Shown: one piece after another, positions 35,413 to 44,857 of the stretch
How positions within the stretch are numbered: the stretch's first letter is position 1
How the letters are laid out: every line of letters begins with the position of its first letter
Origin: Paenibacillus odorifer
Lineage (GTDB): Bacteria > Bacillota > Bacilli > Paenibacillales > Paenibacillaceae
Assembly: GCF_000758725.1 (NCBI RefSeq)
Contig: NZ_CP009428.1
Span: forward strand, 3,844,001 to 3,908,000
Direction: 5' to 3'
DNA: 64,000 nt
The notes under the pieces: model-generated
The model's database searches: none
What the model saw: only the letters and a program-made list of their open reading frames with translations
What the model was told of the DNA's origin: nothing
Program-made: the position numbers and the translations under genes

Positions 35413-36879
35413 TTAGATAAGCTCATTCACTCTGGACAGATGAAGGCTTCTCCAGCGATTTAGAATGTTATCAAAATGCTTGATCGGCTGCGGAATGTAT
35501 GATGTTATTTCAAAAGATTGTTCGATAATAGCTCTTGCCTCAGTTATGTCTGCAATGGAATCTGTGCTAATCATCTGCACTACTATATTTCCTAGAGCAG
35601 TCGCTTCCGTTGGTCCAGCCTTTACTTCCCTGCCAATAACGTCAGCTGTTAGTTGGCATAAAAGCCGGTTGTTCGCCCCGCCGCCGACAATTTGCAATCC
35701 CTCGATCCGACCTTCTGTCAGCTCCTCCAACTCTTCCAAATAAGTTAGATAGGATAACGCCAAGCTGTCAAAAACACAACGTGCTAACTGTCCAGGTGTC
35801 TCCGGAACGGGCTGCCCACTCTCCATACAGGCACTGCGGATTTCTTCTATCATGTTGGATGGATTTAGAAACCTTGGTGCATTACAAGGGATGAGGCTAC
35901 GAAACCCCTCTTCTCCCTGCGCAAGCTCTGCAAGCTCCGCAAAACTATAACAATTGTTCAGTAATCTGCGAACCTCTTGGATAAGCCATAAGCCCATTAC
36001 ATTTTTGAGGAATCTATAAGTTCCGTAGGCTCCCCACTCATTGGTGTAGTTAGCCTGCATGGCTTGTAGAGAATTTAGAGGCTCCGTTCTTTCTACACCG
36101 AGTAAAGACCAAGTTCCACTGCTGATATAAGCTGAACCTTCTTGAAGTGGAGCACCTAGCACTGCTGAGGCCGTATCATGGGAAGCCACACAAATCAGTT
36201 GGCATTCAGGCAGGTCATATTGTTGGATTAAAGCTTCGTCAAGAGGACCAACCACTACACCAGGCTCAGTTAATTTTGAAAATTGATCTTTCCTGATATT
36301 CAAGAATTCTAATAGGTCATCGTCAAAATCCCGGTTTTCCAGATTCAACAGCTGTGTTGTAGATGCAATAGTAACCTCATTGATCTTGCGGCCAGTCAGT
36401 CGGTAATATAGATAATCTGGTACAAGTAAAATTTGATCCGCTTGCGCTAACTCTTCTTCATTATGAACATATAACTGATTCAAGGTATTGATGGATAACT
36501 GCTGGATTCCTGTCTTTTCATAGACGGTTTGTGGTGAAAGCTGCTTTGCCACCAGATCCACAGCCAGATCCGTTCTGCGGTCCCGGTAGGCGTATACTTC
36601 CTGAACACGATTCCCGTCCGCATCTACCAGCACATAATCTACACCCCATGTATCGATACCGAGCGTACAGGTAGTAATTCCATCGGTTTTAGCCTTCTGA
36701 AGCCCGATCATAATCTGCTCTACTAAATAATCAATGTCCCAGAAACAGGAACCCTCTTGTTCCGTAAAGCTATTGCTAAAGCGATGAAGCTCTTCTAAGG
36801 AAAGAATACCTTCTTGCAATATTCCGCGCACCAGCCGCCCACTTGAGGCACCGATGTCAACGGCGATGTGATTATTCAT
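35413..36879 (-). CDS. rhaB: Rhamnulokinase
   Basis: A 488-residue FGGY-family sugar kinase (N-terminus AVDIGASSGRL; mid TLGIDTWGVDYVL; C-terminal LQIVGGGANNRLLCQLTAD). It phosphorylates L-rhamnulose at O1 with ATP. ATG at 36879 was chosen because AGGAGA is 6 nt upstream; an earlier TTG abuts that site. It follows the alcohol dehydrogenase gene by 27 nt. Confidence 0.92.
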   Translation of the reverse strand: MNNHIAVDIGASSGRLVRGILQEGILSLEELHRFSNSFTEQEGSCFWDIDYLVEQIMIGLQKAKTDGITTCTLGIDTWGVDYVLVDADGNRVQEVYAYRDRRTDLAVDLVAKQLSPQTVYEKTGIQQLSINTLNQLYVHNEEELAQADQILLVPDYLYYRLTGRKINEVTIASTTQLLNLENRDFDDDLLEFLNIRKDQFSKLTEPGVVVGPLDEALIQQYDLPECQLICVASHDTASAVLGAPLQEGSAYISSGTWSLLGVERTEPLNSLQAMQANYTNEWGAYGTYRFLKNVMGLWLIQEVRRLLNNCYSFAELAELAQGEEGFRSLIPCNAPRFLNPSNMIEEIRSACMESGQPVPETPGQLARCVFDSLALSYLTYLEELEELTEGRIEGLQIVGGGANNRLLCQLTADVIGREVKAGPTEATALGNIVVQMISTDSIADITEARAIIEQSFEITSYIPQPIKHFDNILNRWRSLHLSRVNELI

Positions 36880-36906
36880 AAACAATCTCCTATGATAAGG
36901 GGTGAT

Positions 36907-38058
36907 TTATAATATTTTTTTGAACAGTGTAATAACTTCTTCTTTAGTAGGAATAAAAGGGTTCCCTGGTGCACAAGCATCCTTCATCGAATTTTCAGCC
37001 AGAAGATCAAGATCTACTTCTTCTACACCAAGCTCGGATAATTTGGCTGGAATCCCTACTTCTTTAGACAACGCCTTGATCGACTCAATTACGAAATCCG
37101 CGCATTGTTTATCCGTTTGGTTCTCTACATTAAGTCCAATCGCTTTAGCAATGGATCTGAATTTCTCAGGCACATATTTGGCATTTTCTTCTTCCACAAA
37201 AGGCAGCAGCATCGCGTTACATACGCCGTGCGGCAGATCGTATACGCCGCCCAGCTGATGCGCCATCGCATGCACATAACCAAGCCCCGCATTATTGAAA
37301 GCCAATCCGCCAAGGAATATCGCGTATACCATCTGTTCACGCGCTTCGATATCATGGCCATTCTTCACAGTACGAGCCAGGTTAGCAAAAATTAGCTCCA
37401 CTGCGGCTAGTGCCGTAGCATCAGTTACCGGATAAGCTCCTGGCGTCACCAACGCTTCAATCGCATGAGTCAGTGCATCCATACCCGTGGCCGCGGTAAG
37501 TGCAGCTGGTTTATCAACCATAAGCTCAGGATCGTTGACTGAAATCGTCGCAAGGCTGTTTTTATCTACCATAACCATCTTCACTTTGCGATCTTCGTCT
37601 GTGATTACATAGTTAATGGTCACTTCAGCCGAAGTACCAGCAGTGGTATTTACGGCGACAATCGGCAGTGATTTATGCTTAGACTTGTGTACACCTTCAT
37701 ATTCTTTGATATGACCGCCATTTGTGGCAATGATACCAATGGCTTTGGCAGTATCCTGTGGTGATCCACCGCCGATGGAAATCAGATAATCACAATTCTG
37801 CGACTTGAGATAATCTACGCCATCGTGGACATTTTTACAGGTCGGATTGGGTTTCACTTCATCATAGATGGCATATTCAATCCCCGCTTCGTCCAATACC
37901 GCCAGCAATTTACCAGCAATGCCACTTTTCATAAGGAATTTGTCCGTAACTACAAGCGCCTTTTTTAATTTAAGCTCTTGGATGTATGGACCAATCTCCT
38001 GCAAGCATCCTTTTCCCATAATATTGATCGATGGAACATAATACACATGCGTGCTCAT
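36907..38058 (-). CDS. fucO: Iron-containing alcohol dehydrogenase, probable lactaldehyde reductase
   Basis: A 383-residue group III alcohol dehydrogenase. ISIGGGSPQDTAKAIG (about 95-110) binds the nucleotide; MDALTHAIEAL, GYVHAMAHQLGG and LPHGVCNA supply the Asp and His metal ligands. It is the first gene of the rhamnose operon, so reduction of L-lactaldehyde to 1,2-propanediol (FucO role) is the likely reaction. AGGAGG lies 11 nt before ATG. Other group III alcohol dehydrogenases cannot be excluded by sequence alone. Confidence 0.85.
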   Translation of the reverse strand: MSTHVYYVPSINIMGKGCLQEIGPYIQELKLKKALVVTDKFLMKSGIAGKLLAVLDEAGIEYAIYDEVKPNPTCKNVHDGVDYLKSQNCDYLISIGGGSPQDTAKAIGIIATNGGHIKEYEGVHKSKHKSLPIVAVNTTAGTSAEVTINYVITDEDRKVKMVMVDKNSLATISVNDPELMVDKPAALTAATGMDALTHAIEALVTPGAYPVTDATALAAVELIFANLARTVKNGHDIEAREQMVYAIFLGGLAFNNAGLGYVHAMAHQLGGVYDLPHGVCNAMLLPFVEEENAKYVPEKFRSIAKAIGLNVENQTDKQCADFVIESIKALSKEVGIPAKLSELGVEEVDLDLLAENSMKDACAPGNPFIPTKEEVITLFKKIL

Positions 38059-38232
38059 TGCTTAACCAGCCTCCTAAAGTTAATTTATCAACACCAAAGT
38101 TTTACACACTGCTCTGCAAGCTAGAGCGTAGTATTCCGGCTGCAGCGCCTCAGGCTGGCCTCTGAATCGCAACCGGGCCGGCTCTGGTATCTTTCAAATC
38201 TAATTACCACTACAGGACTTCTTTTCTCCTTC

Positions 38233-38261
38233 ATCGTATGCCCGTGAATCTTTGTTGTCAA
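38233..38261 (-). promoter_or_regulatory. Sigma-A promoter of the rhamnose operon
   Basis: On the minus strand TTGACA (38256-38261), 17 nt, TACGAT (38233-38238). The transcript would carry a leader of about 170 nt, GC-rich with CCGGCTG...GGCCGG type foldback near 38130-38180. Confidence 0.65.
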
Positions 38262-38280
38262 CATTTTAAATATTATTTAT

Positions 38281-38331
38281 GTTGTTTTTATTTGTTTTAT
38301 ATCCGTTTTGTGAATATTATTGGAAAACAAA
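38281..38331. promoter_or_regulatory. Candidate operators for the DeoR-type regulator
   Basis: Repeated TTGTTTTTA and TTTGTTTTA (38282-38299) and an inverted TTTGTTTT (38291-38298) / AAAACAAA (38324-38331), lying between the rhamnose promoter and the divergent regulator. Spaced A/T-rich repeats of this kind are usual for DeoR proteins. Confidence 0.4.
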
Positions 38332-38416
38332 CATGATTCTACGTTGATTTTATTGCAAAACACAGATATTTGGAGCTATGATTAAGGAATATACAGATTT
38401 CGGAAAGGTGATCCCT

Positions 38417-39172
38417 ATGCTTGCAGCTGAAAGACGCAAAAAAATAATAGATCTTGTTCATCAGGATAAACGAGTATTAGTCTCTGATCTAAGCCGGATG
38501 TTTGAAGTTACAGAAGAGACGATACGCAGAGACTTGGAGAAGCTGGAGAAGGATGGCATTCTAAGCCGAACCTATGGCGGGGCCATGCTGAATCGTCACA
38601 CGAACGAGGATTTGCCTTTTGTTACACGCAATGCGCTGAATACAGATATCAAACGGGGAATCGCCCTTAAGGCGCTCGATTTAATCAATGATGGAGATAC
38701 GTTAATGGTGGATCCTAGCTCCACAGCCTTTGAGTTTCTAAAACTGCTTGGCAATAAAAACAATCTGACCATTATCACGAACTCGATTAATATTTTGCAT
38801 GAGTTCTCGAATTCAGGGATGGATATCATCTCTACCGGAGGTTCTTTACGTTACCGATCCATGTCACTCGTGGGTCCTGTAGCACATGACACCATTCAAA
38901 GATACAATGTGGATACTGCGGTTATCAGTTGTAAAGGAATAGATATGGAGCGGGGCATCACAGATTCTAATGAACCGGAGTGCGAGCTCAAGAAATATAT
39001 GCTACGTCAAGCTAACAAGGTCATACTCCTGGCCGATCACACCAAATTCGATAAGACCGCCTTTACGAAGCTGATCGAGCTTGGCCAAATCGACTTTTTG
39101 ATCACAGACCGCCAGCCTTCTGAGGTTTGGTTGAAGCGCCTGAACAAAGAGAATATTGAAATTCTCTATTAA
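38417..39172 (+). CDS. DeoR/GlpR-family regulator, probable rhamnose operon regulator
   Basis: About 251 residues. DeoR winged helix at the N-terminus (RKKIIDLVHQDKRVLVSDL, then FEVTEETIRRDLEKLEKDG) and a DeoRC sugar-phosphate sensor domain (about 75-235, with GDTLMVDPSSTAFEF and LLADHTKFDKTAF). ATG at 38417 was chosen for GGAAAGGTGAT upstream and because it begins MLAAERRKKI as in the family. It is divergent from the rhamnose operon across about 360 nt and presumably senses a rhamnose intermediate. Confidence 0.85.
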   Translation: MLAAERRKKIIDLVHQDKRVLVSDLSRMFEVTEETIRRDLEKLEKDGILSRTYGGAMLNRHTNEDLPFVTRNALNTDIKRGIALKALDLINDGDTLMVDPSSTAFEFLKLLGNKNNLTIITNSINILHEFSNSGMDIISTGGSLRYRSMSLVGPVAHDTIQRYNVDTAVISCKGIDMERGITDSNEPECELKKYMLRQANKVILLADHTKFDKTAFTKLIELGQIDFLITDRQPSEVWLKRLNKENIEILY

Positions 39173-39202
39173 TAAAGCAGAAATGTCTTCGACGCCCTAT
39201 TA

Positions 39203-39243
39203 AAAATGCCGCTCCCCAATGAGTAATGGGTGACGGCATTTGT
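39203..39243. terminator. Terminator between convergent genes
   Basis: AAATGCCG...CGGCATTT arms with inner CCCCAAT...ATGGG pairing; a moderate T-rich tail follows. Confidence 0.55.
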
Positions 39244-39257
39244 TGTTATGGAGATGA

Positions 39258-39899
39258 TTATCTTTTTGTATAAACCTGAGAGATTGAGACTACGTTGACT
39301 GTTGATTTGGGATTTTCGCGTTGCACTTGCGTTGTGGTTTTTTTCCTGCAAATATATACAAGCGCTGGTGGAAAATTCAGCAGCACCCACTTCGTGTGTA
39401 GGATCTCAAAATGCTGGCTCAACTCTGTTTTCATCCGCGGAAAATATTCATAGGTTATAAACCACCCTCCTTCTTTTAAAGAAGCAATGATCTGTTCCAT
39501 AAACCTATTGCGGTCTGGCTTCGAGAAATTCATCAAAGACAAACTACTCACGATACAATCCAGCTTCTCCAGACTGCTGTTATGAAGCGCAAGACGCAGC
39601 CGGAGACAATCGTTGTTGCAGAAACATCCGGGGAATTCCTCTCTTAATTGACTGCGAAAATCAGGATCTATTTCAAATAGAAGAACATTCATACCGGTCT
39701 TTTCTCCACGCGGAATAAACCTTGTGATTGCACCAGTCCCCGCACCTAACTCAGCCATAGAATGCACTTGGTTCCAAGGCACAGGATCAAGCAACGTCTG
39801 GGCCAGCCAATGTGAACTGGGAGTCACACTACTATATTGTCGGGGCGCATGCAGAAATTTATTTAGAAAATGAAGTCGCTCACGAATTCCACTTTGCAT
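39258..39899 (-). CDS. SAM-dependent methyltransferase
   Basis: A 213-residue class I methyltransferase. SAM motif AELGAGTGAITRFIP (about 49-63), acidic motif II LLFEIDPDF and a later CIVSSLSLMNF. The fold and the N-terminal helix layout resemble PmtA-type phospholipid N-methyltransferases or KsgA-like enzymes. The C-terminal about 25 residues are basic and low in conservation. ATG after AAGGGGG. The substrate is unknown. Confidence 0.75.
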   Translation of the reverse strand: MQSGIRERLHFLNKFLHAPRQYSSVTPSSHWLAQTLLDPVPWNQVHSMAELGAGTGAITRFIPRGEKTGMNVLLFEIDPDFRSQLREEFPGCFCNNDCLRLRLALHNSSLEKLDCIVSSLSLMNFSKPDRNRFMEQIIASLKEGGWFITYEYFPRMKTELSQHFEILHTKWVLLNFPPALVYICRKKTTTQVQRENPKSTVNVVSISQVYTKR

Positions 39900-40007
39900 G
39901 AAATCTCCCCCTTGCTTCCTAACTTACCCTTCTACCCCTAAAATATGTAAAATGAATTAAATTCGTACTCCATCTATACTTCCCATTATCTATTCCCCTT
40001 AAAATAA

Positions 40008-40053
40008 AAAGCCCAAATTTCTCCGCAACATAAATTGCGGGAAATTCGAGCTT
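40008..40053 (-). terminator. Terminator of the 6-phosphogluconate dehydrogenase gene
   Basis: On the minus strand AAGCTCGAATTTCCCGCAA pairs with TTGCGGAGAAATTTGGGCTT and is followed by TTTTA. Confidence 0.7.
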
Positions 40054-40082
40054 GTAAACACTCAATTCAGAGTCAGCCAATC

Positions 40083-40976
40083 TTATTTAGTTTCCACAGC
40101 ATGTCCGCCGAATTCGTTACGCAGTGCAGCAACTACTTTGCCAGTGAATGTGTCGGTCTCAAGGGAACGGTAACGCATCAATAACGCCATTGCGATAACC
40201 GGAGTCGCCGCTTGTAAATCAAAGGCGGTTTCAAGCGTCCATCTGCCTTCACCAGACGAATGCATAATGCCCTTGATCTCATCTAGTTTAGCGTCTTTCG
40301 AGAAGGCACGTTCCACCAGTTCCATCAGCCACGAACGGATTACAGAGCCGTGATTCCACACCCGAGCTACTTCCTCAAAGTTGTAGTCAAATTCACTCTT
40401 TTCCAGAACCTCAAAACCTTCACCGATCGCAGCCATCATGCCGTATTCGATACCGTTATGCACCATTTTTAGAAAATGGCCGCTACCTGCTTTACCAGCA
40501 TATAAAAAGCCGCTTTCTACAGCTGTATCACGGAAAATAGGCTCCACAACCTCCCAAGCTTCGGGATCTCCGCCAACCATGTAACAAGCGCCATTACGCG
40601 CCCCTTCCATACCACCAGAGGTACCTGCATCCATAAAGTGAATTCCGTGCTCCTTCAATTCCTCATACCGACGAATCGATTCCTTGTAGTGCGAGTTTCC
40701 TGCTTCAATAACGATATCACCTTTAGACAATTGTGGAGTGAGTTCAGCGATTACAGAATCAACGACCTGATGCGGAACCATGATCCAAATGATTCTTGGC
40801 GTTTCCAATTGCTGCACCAATTCAGGAAGCGTAACTGCTCCACTAGCGCCTTTAGCTTTCATTTCTTCTACAGCAGGTGCATTCAGATCAAAAGCAACAA
40901 CCTCATGTCCATGATCCAGCAAATTTTGACCCAAATTAAAACCCATTTTTCCTAACCCAACTAATCCTACTTTCAT
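40083..40976 (-). CDS. gnd: 6-phosphogluconate dehydrogenase (short, probably NAD-dependent form)
   Basis: A 297-residue enzyme oxidising and decarboxylating 6-phosphogluconate to ribulose 5-phosphate. Rossmann GLVGLGKMGFNLGQNL at the start; FMDAGTSGGMEGARNG substrate loop (about 116-131); GHFLKMVHNGIEYGMM with the catalytic lysine. It is much shorter than the 470-residue classic enzyme, matching the YqeC/GntZ/GndA-like type. It lies downstream of zwf, but a terminator separates the two, so coupling is partial at best. Confidence 0.88.
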   Translation of the reverse strand: MKVGLVGLGKMGFNLGQNLLDHGHEVVAFDLNAPAVEEMKAKGASGAVTLPELVQQLETPRIIWIMVPHQVVDSVIAELTPQLSKGDIVIEAGNSHYKESIRRYEELKEHGIHFMDAGTSGGMEGARNGACYMVGGDPEAWEVVEPIFRDTAVESGFLYAGKAGSGHFLKMVHNGIEYGMMAAIGEGFEVLEKSEFDYNFEEVARVWNHGSVIRSWLMELVERAFSKDAKLDEIKGIMHSSGEGRWTLETAFDLQAATPVIAMALLMRYRSLETDTFTGKVVAALRNEFGGHAVETK

Positions 40977-41027
40977 GTAAATTCCCTCCGATTTATAGAT
41001 TCTTATGATGTATTTTAGCTAAATTGG

Positions 41028-41060
41028 CAAAAAAAACAGGCAGGGGCTTAAGCCCCTGGC
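41028..41060 (-). terminator. Terminator overlapping the zwf stop codon
   Basis: On the minus strand CAGGGGC-TTAA-GCCCCTG (41041-41058) is followed by CCTG and TTTTTTTT. The zwf stop codon TAA is in the loop, so the last sense codons are part of the stem. Confidence 0.75.
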
Positions 41061-42589
41061 CGTATAGATTCCTGCGCTGCTGCAACTTCTGCTTGAGCGT
41101 CGAGAACATCTGACTCCTGATCTGCATCATCAAACCACCAGCGGTCTTCACCCAAAAGCTCCATAGCCGCATTTGGACCATAAGAACCTGAAGCATAGGT
41201 ATGAAGTGGCATTAGCCCCTCCTCCATAGCTTCCTGGATTGGTGTAACCCATTGCCATGACAGCTCGACTTCTTTCCAGTGAGCGAAGAAAGTGGCGTCA
41301 CCACGAAGCGCATCAAAGATCAGATTTTCGTAAGCTTCTGGTACGTCTGAAGTTCCGGCTTCATAAGTAGCGAGGACAGGTTCAAGTTTCCCTTTCTGCA
41401 ACTGATCCTTCGTATTCAACTGAAGCGTAATGGCTTCATTCGGACCGATCTCGATGATGAGTAGATTTGGAACGTCATTCCCTTTATTTTTGTTATTGTT
41501 ATCATTAAACGGTTCTTTAAATTCTATAACAATTCTTGTTGATTTCTCTTTCATTCTCTTGCCGGTACGGATATAGAACGGAACTTCATTCCACAATGGA
41601 TCATCTATAAACAATCGCGCTGCAATAAACGTCTCATTTTGTGAGGATTGGCTAATTTCTGGTTCATCTAAGTATCCTGCAACAGATTTACCTTTAATTT
41701 CACCTTCAGCATATTGTCCGCGGATAACGTATTGATTAACCTCGTCTTTACTTAACGGAATGAGGCGCTCCATGACATATCTTTTCTTCCCGCGGATCTC
41801 TTCAGGTGTACTGCCTTTTGGAAGCTGCATCGCCATCATCATGAGCAATTGCAGCATATGGTTCTGGAACATATCACGAAGTGCCCCAGCTTTATCATAA
41901 TAGCCTGCCCGTTCTTCAACGCCGACAATCTCACTCGCCGTAATTTGCACATTTGCGATATAACGATTTTTCCACAGTGCTCTAAGTACAGGATTTGAAT
42001 ATTTTAGAACTTCCAGATTCTGAACCATCGGTTTACCCAAGAAATGGTCAATTCGGAAAATCTCTTCTTCTGCAAATACGGCATTCAAGCTGTCATTTAA
42101 CTCTCTTGCTGTTTGCAAGTCTGTACCAAAAGGCTTCTCAATAATCAGACGCTTCCAGCCCTTCGTCGATCCCAGACCACTGGAGTGAATATTGGCGGCA
42201 ATTTCCTTGAAAAACTCAGGACCCACCGATAAATAGAACATCCGATTCTCCGGAATGTTAAGCAATTGCTCACGACGTTTAACATGCTCCAGGAGCTTCA
42301 AATAATCCTCTGTATTACCTACATCTAGAACGCTATATTCAAAAGCTTCCAAGAAAACCTGCAACTGTGGAGATTCTACTGCCGGCTGTCTAGAAAATGT
42401 CTGCAAAGATTGCAGGACTTGCTTACGGAAAGCTTCAGTTGAAACTTCTCTTCTTCCTAATCCAATCACTGAGAGAGGACCTGAAATTTGACCATCTAAA
42501 AAGAGGTTATATAGTGCAGGATAGATTTTACGTTTTGCTAAATCTCCTGTAGCGCCAAAAAGCACAAATGTTGATGATTCCACTTTCAT
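41048..42589 (-). CDS. zwf: Glucose-6-phosphate 1-dehydrogenase
   Basis: A 513-residue enzyme oxidising glucose 6-phosphate to 6-phosphogluconolactone. NADP-binding GATGDLAKRKIYPAL at residue 13, the active-site signature RIDHFLGKPMVQNLE (about 178-192), and PFYIRTGKRMKEK in the C-terminal domain. ATG sits directly after GGGAGGA; a GTG two codons later (42583) has better spacing. It feeds the gnd enzyme encoded next. The 300 nt upstream are A/T rich with no clear promoter read. Confidence 0.93.
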   Translation of the reverse strand: MKVESSTFVLFGATGDLAKRKIYPALYNLFLDGQISGPLSVIGLGRREVSTEAFRKQVLQSLQTFSRQPAVESPQLQVFLEAFEYSVLDVGNTEDYLKLLEHVKRREQLLNIPENRMFYLSVGPEFFKEIAANIHSSGLGSTKGWKRLIIEKPFGTDLQTARELNDSLNAVFAEEEIFRIDHFLGKPMVQNLEVLKYSNPVLRALWKNRYIANVQITASEIVGVEERAGYYDKAGALRDMFQNHMLQLLMMMAMQLPKGSTPEEIRGKKRYVMERLIPLSKDEVNQYVIRGQYAEGEIKGKSVAGYLDEPEISQSSQNETFIAARLFIDDPLWNEVPFYIRTGKRMKEKSTRIVIEFKEPFNDNNNKNKGNDVPNLLIIEIGPNEAITLQLNTKDQLQKGKLEPVLATYEAGTSDVPEAYENLIFDALRGDATFFAHWKEVELSWQWVTPIQEAMEEGLMPLHTYASGSYGPNAAMELLGEDRWWFDDADQESDVLDAQAEVAAAQESIRPGA

Positions 42590-43305
42590 TCCTCCCGCTA
42601 TTATATATTATTTATTAACTTACTTTTAATTACTAGCATACTCAGTAGAATCAATCATACGACTGATATTTTTATTCGTCAACCTCATTTCGACATTTAC
42701 GAAAAGTTATTATTTTCACAAAGCTTCAAATTGGTAATTATGATTAATGTCACACCAATTATCTTATTGGATTATTCATATTAAATTACTAGGAAATAAT
42801 CCGCGAGCAAGTTAACAACCCGCTCCCAGCATGGGTTTAGGTGCTCTAACTTTACACACTCTGATTTAAAATTCTTCATACAAAGCTGTTTATAACATGA
42901 TCAAAATTCCCAGTCGCCTAAATGTGATCATCCTTCCACTGTGTTTCAAACTAACTTTAAGTAATTGACTGGATTGGTCTGGCGCGCCTCGAAGAAGACT
43001 ATGCGATTTGATTCCAAGTTTGGGAATTAAGCATAAAAAGTGACTACTTCGAGGAATATTATCAGAGAATACTTCGAAGGAATTTTCACTCAGCATTTCG
43101 GAATGACTTGGAGTCTCCCAAGAGGACAATATGTTGTAAAGAGTACCTTTGGGAACGAGTTGAGGTTTGCTAGGTGAACCCTGTGAATGTCTTGAAGTTT
43201 GCTAGGTGTGCGCTTTGGGGGATCACTTTAAAGTTCGCATAGAGCGTCTTTAGTTTCTGCTTGGAGTAACATTTATGTTTGCCCGCATCTCCGACTGCTG
43301 CGAGA
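42590..43305. other. Long non-coding stretch
   Basis: About 715 nt between zwf and the repeat region. I see no frame with a ribosome binding site. A short direct repeat (GTTTGCTAGGTG, near 43166 and 43200) is the only structure noticed. Confidence 0.4.
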
Positions 43306-43519
43306 TCGGACCTAACAAGACCTTATTCGTCGATTCTCACTCGTCTGCGTTGGCTGCATGTCCACACTATGGAGGGGACGGACTCAGGTGGCCTCAAACG
43401 TCGATTCGTTCTCATCAACCGAGGCTGTATGCCCACACTAACTATGGGTTCGGACTCAGGTGACATTATACGTCGATGCTTACTCATCTGCCGAGGCTTT
43501 ATCTCCACACCATGTATGG

Positions 43520-43731
43520 TCCGGACTCAGGAGACGCTATTTCGCAGATTTAGGTCATTTCGCCATACTATCGGACTCAGATGCAGCTATTCGACCAAAT
43601 GTACGCCTCTTTGGAGCAAAAACTTGGCAATAAGAGCTATGCGGTCCGATACTCCTGAAAAATGCTCCAAAAACACCAAATAGCTGCAATACAGTCCGTT
43701 ACGGCGTGTATTATCGTCAATAGTGGCTAGT
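43520..43731. repeat. L repeat copy 1 (nested inverted repeats)
   Basis: The outer arms CGGACTCAGATGCAGCTATT (43572-43591) and AATAGCTGCAATACAGTCCG (43679-43698) pair at 16 of 20 positions. The inner arms TTTGGAGCA (43610-43618) and TGCTCCAAA (43663-43671) pair perfectly. The whole could fold into a long hairpin as DNA or RNA. Confidence 0.85.
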
Positions 43732-43800
43732 CGGACTTAGTTGACCTCAAACGTCGATTCGCACGCGTCTGCCGAGGCTTTATCTCCACACCATGTATGG

Positions 43801-44011
43801 TCCGGACTCAGGAGACGCTATTTCACAGATTTTGGTCATTTCGCCATACTATCGGACTCAGATGCAGCTATTCGACCAAATGTACGCCTCTTTGGAGCAA
43901 GAACTTGCCAATAAGAGCTATGCGGTCCGAAACTTCTGAAAAATGTTCCAATAACACTAAATAGCTGCAATACAGTCCGTTACAGTGTGTATTATCGTCA
44001 ATCTTGGCTAG
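43801..44011. repeat. L repeat copy 2
   Basis: Same 211-bp organisation as copy 1 with scattered substitutions. The inner right arm reads TGTTCCAAT, so inner pairing is weakened here. Confidence 0.85.
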
Positions 44012-44152
44012 TCCGGACTCAGATGACCTCAAACGTCGATTCGTACTCTTCAGTTGAGGCTTTATGTCCACACTAACTATGGGTTCGGACTCAGATGACG
44101 CTATACGTCGATCTTAATCGTCTGCTGAGGCTACCGTCCTCGCCATCGAAAG

Positions 44153-44363
44153 TCCGGACTCAGGAGACGCTATTTCGCAGATTTAGCCCATTTCGCCATG
44201 CTATCGGACCCAGATGCAGCTATTCGACCAAATATACTCTTCTTTGGAGCAAAAACTTGGCAATAAGAGCTTTGCGGTCCGATACTCCTGAAAAATGCTC
44301 CAAAAACACTAAATAGCTGCAATACAGTCCGTTACGGTGTGTATTATCGTCAATCTTGGCTAG
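44153..44363. repeat. L repeat copy 3
   Basis: Same organisation; outer and inner arms are retained (TTTGGAGCA / TGCTCCAAA), with changes mainly in the spacer between them. Confidence 0.85.
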
Positions 44364-44434
44364 TCCGGACTCAGATGACGCTATATGTCGATTCTTAATC
44401 GTCTGCTGAGGCTACTCGTCCTCGCCATCGACGG

Positions 44435-44645
44435 TCCGGACTCAGGAGACGCTATTTCGCAGATTTAGGCCATGTTGCCCTGCTATCGGACTCGGATGCA
44501 GCTATTCGACCAAATCCACTCTTCTTTGGAGCAAAAACTTGGCAATAAGAGCTTTGCGGTCCGATACTTCTGAATAATGCTCCAAAAACACCAAATAGCT
44601 GCAATACAGTCCGAACGATGATGTAGTATCGTCTATCTTGGCTAA
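44435..44645. repeat. L repeat copy 4
   Basis: Same organisation; the inner arms are retained. The tail differs from the other copies (ACAGTCCGAACGATG in place of ACAGTCCGTTACGG). Confidence 0.85.
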
Positions 44646-44857
44646 TCCGGACTCAGGTGACATTACGCGTAGATACCTCGTCATCCCCATGGATCAATCA
44701 GATCCGGAAGTCCTTATATCGCAGATTCAAATCCCCTCACAATAGACTAGTTACCAGCCGAGTTTACAATACCATTTGTTTAGAGCCGCTACATTAAGTG
44801 TTATAGTTAATGAACATAAGAATTTTCATTCAGTTCACGAAAGGAAGGAGAATTTTC

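Larger units (their letters stand above)
43306..44700. repeat. Interleaved repeat region: about 70-bp S units and 211-bp L units
   Basis: The order is S S S L S L S S L S L and a decayed S. S units (about 69-72 bp) begin CGGACTCAG, continue through ACGTCGAT and GAGGCTTTATSTCCACAC, and end near TATGGTC. L copies are listed separately. Neighbouring S+L pairs repeat at 281-282 bp. Short open frames here have no ribosome binding sites and match the repeat, not a gene. No terminal target duplication or transposase was found. Confidence 0.9.

Noticed and set aside
43279..43683. A 134-codon open frame and its neighbours in the S/L repeat region
   Set aside because: They consist of repeat sequence, lack ribosome binding sites and are not maintained between copies.
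43306..44700. Insertion sequence
   Set aside because: No transposase frame, no terminal inverted repeats bounding the region and no target duplication seen.
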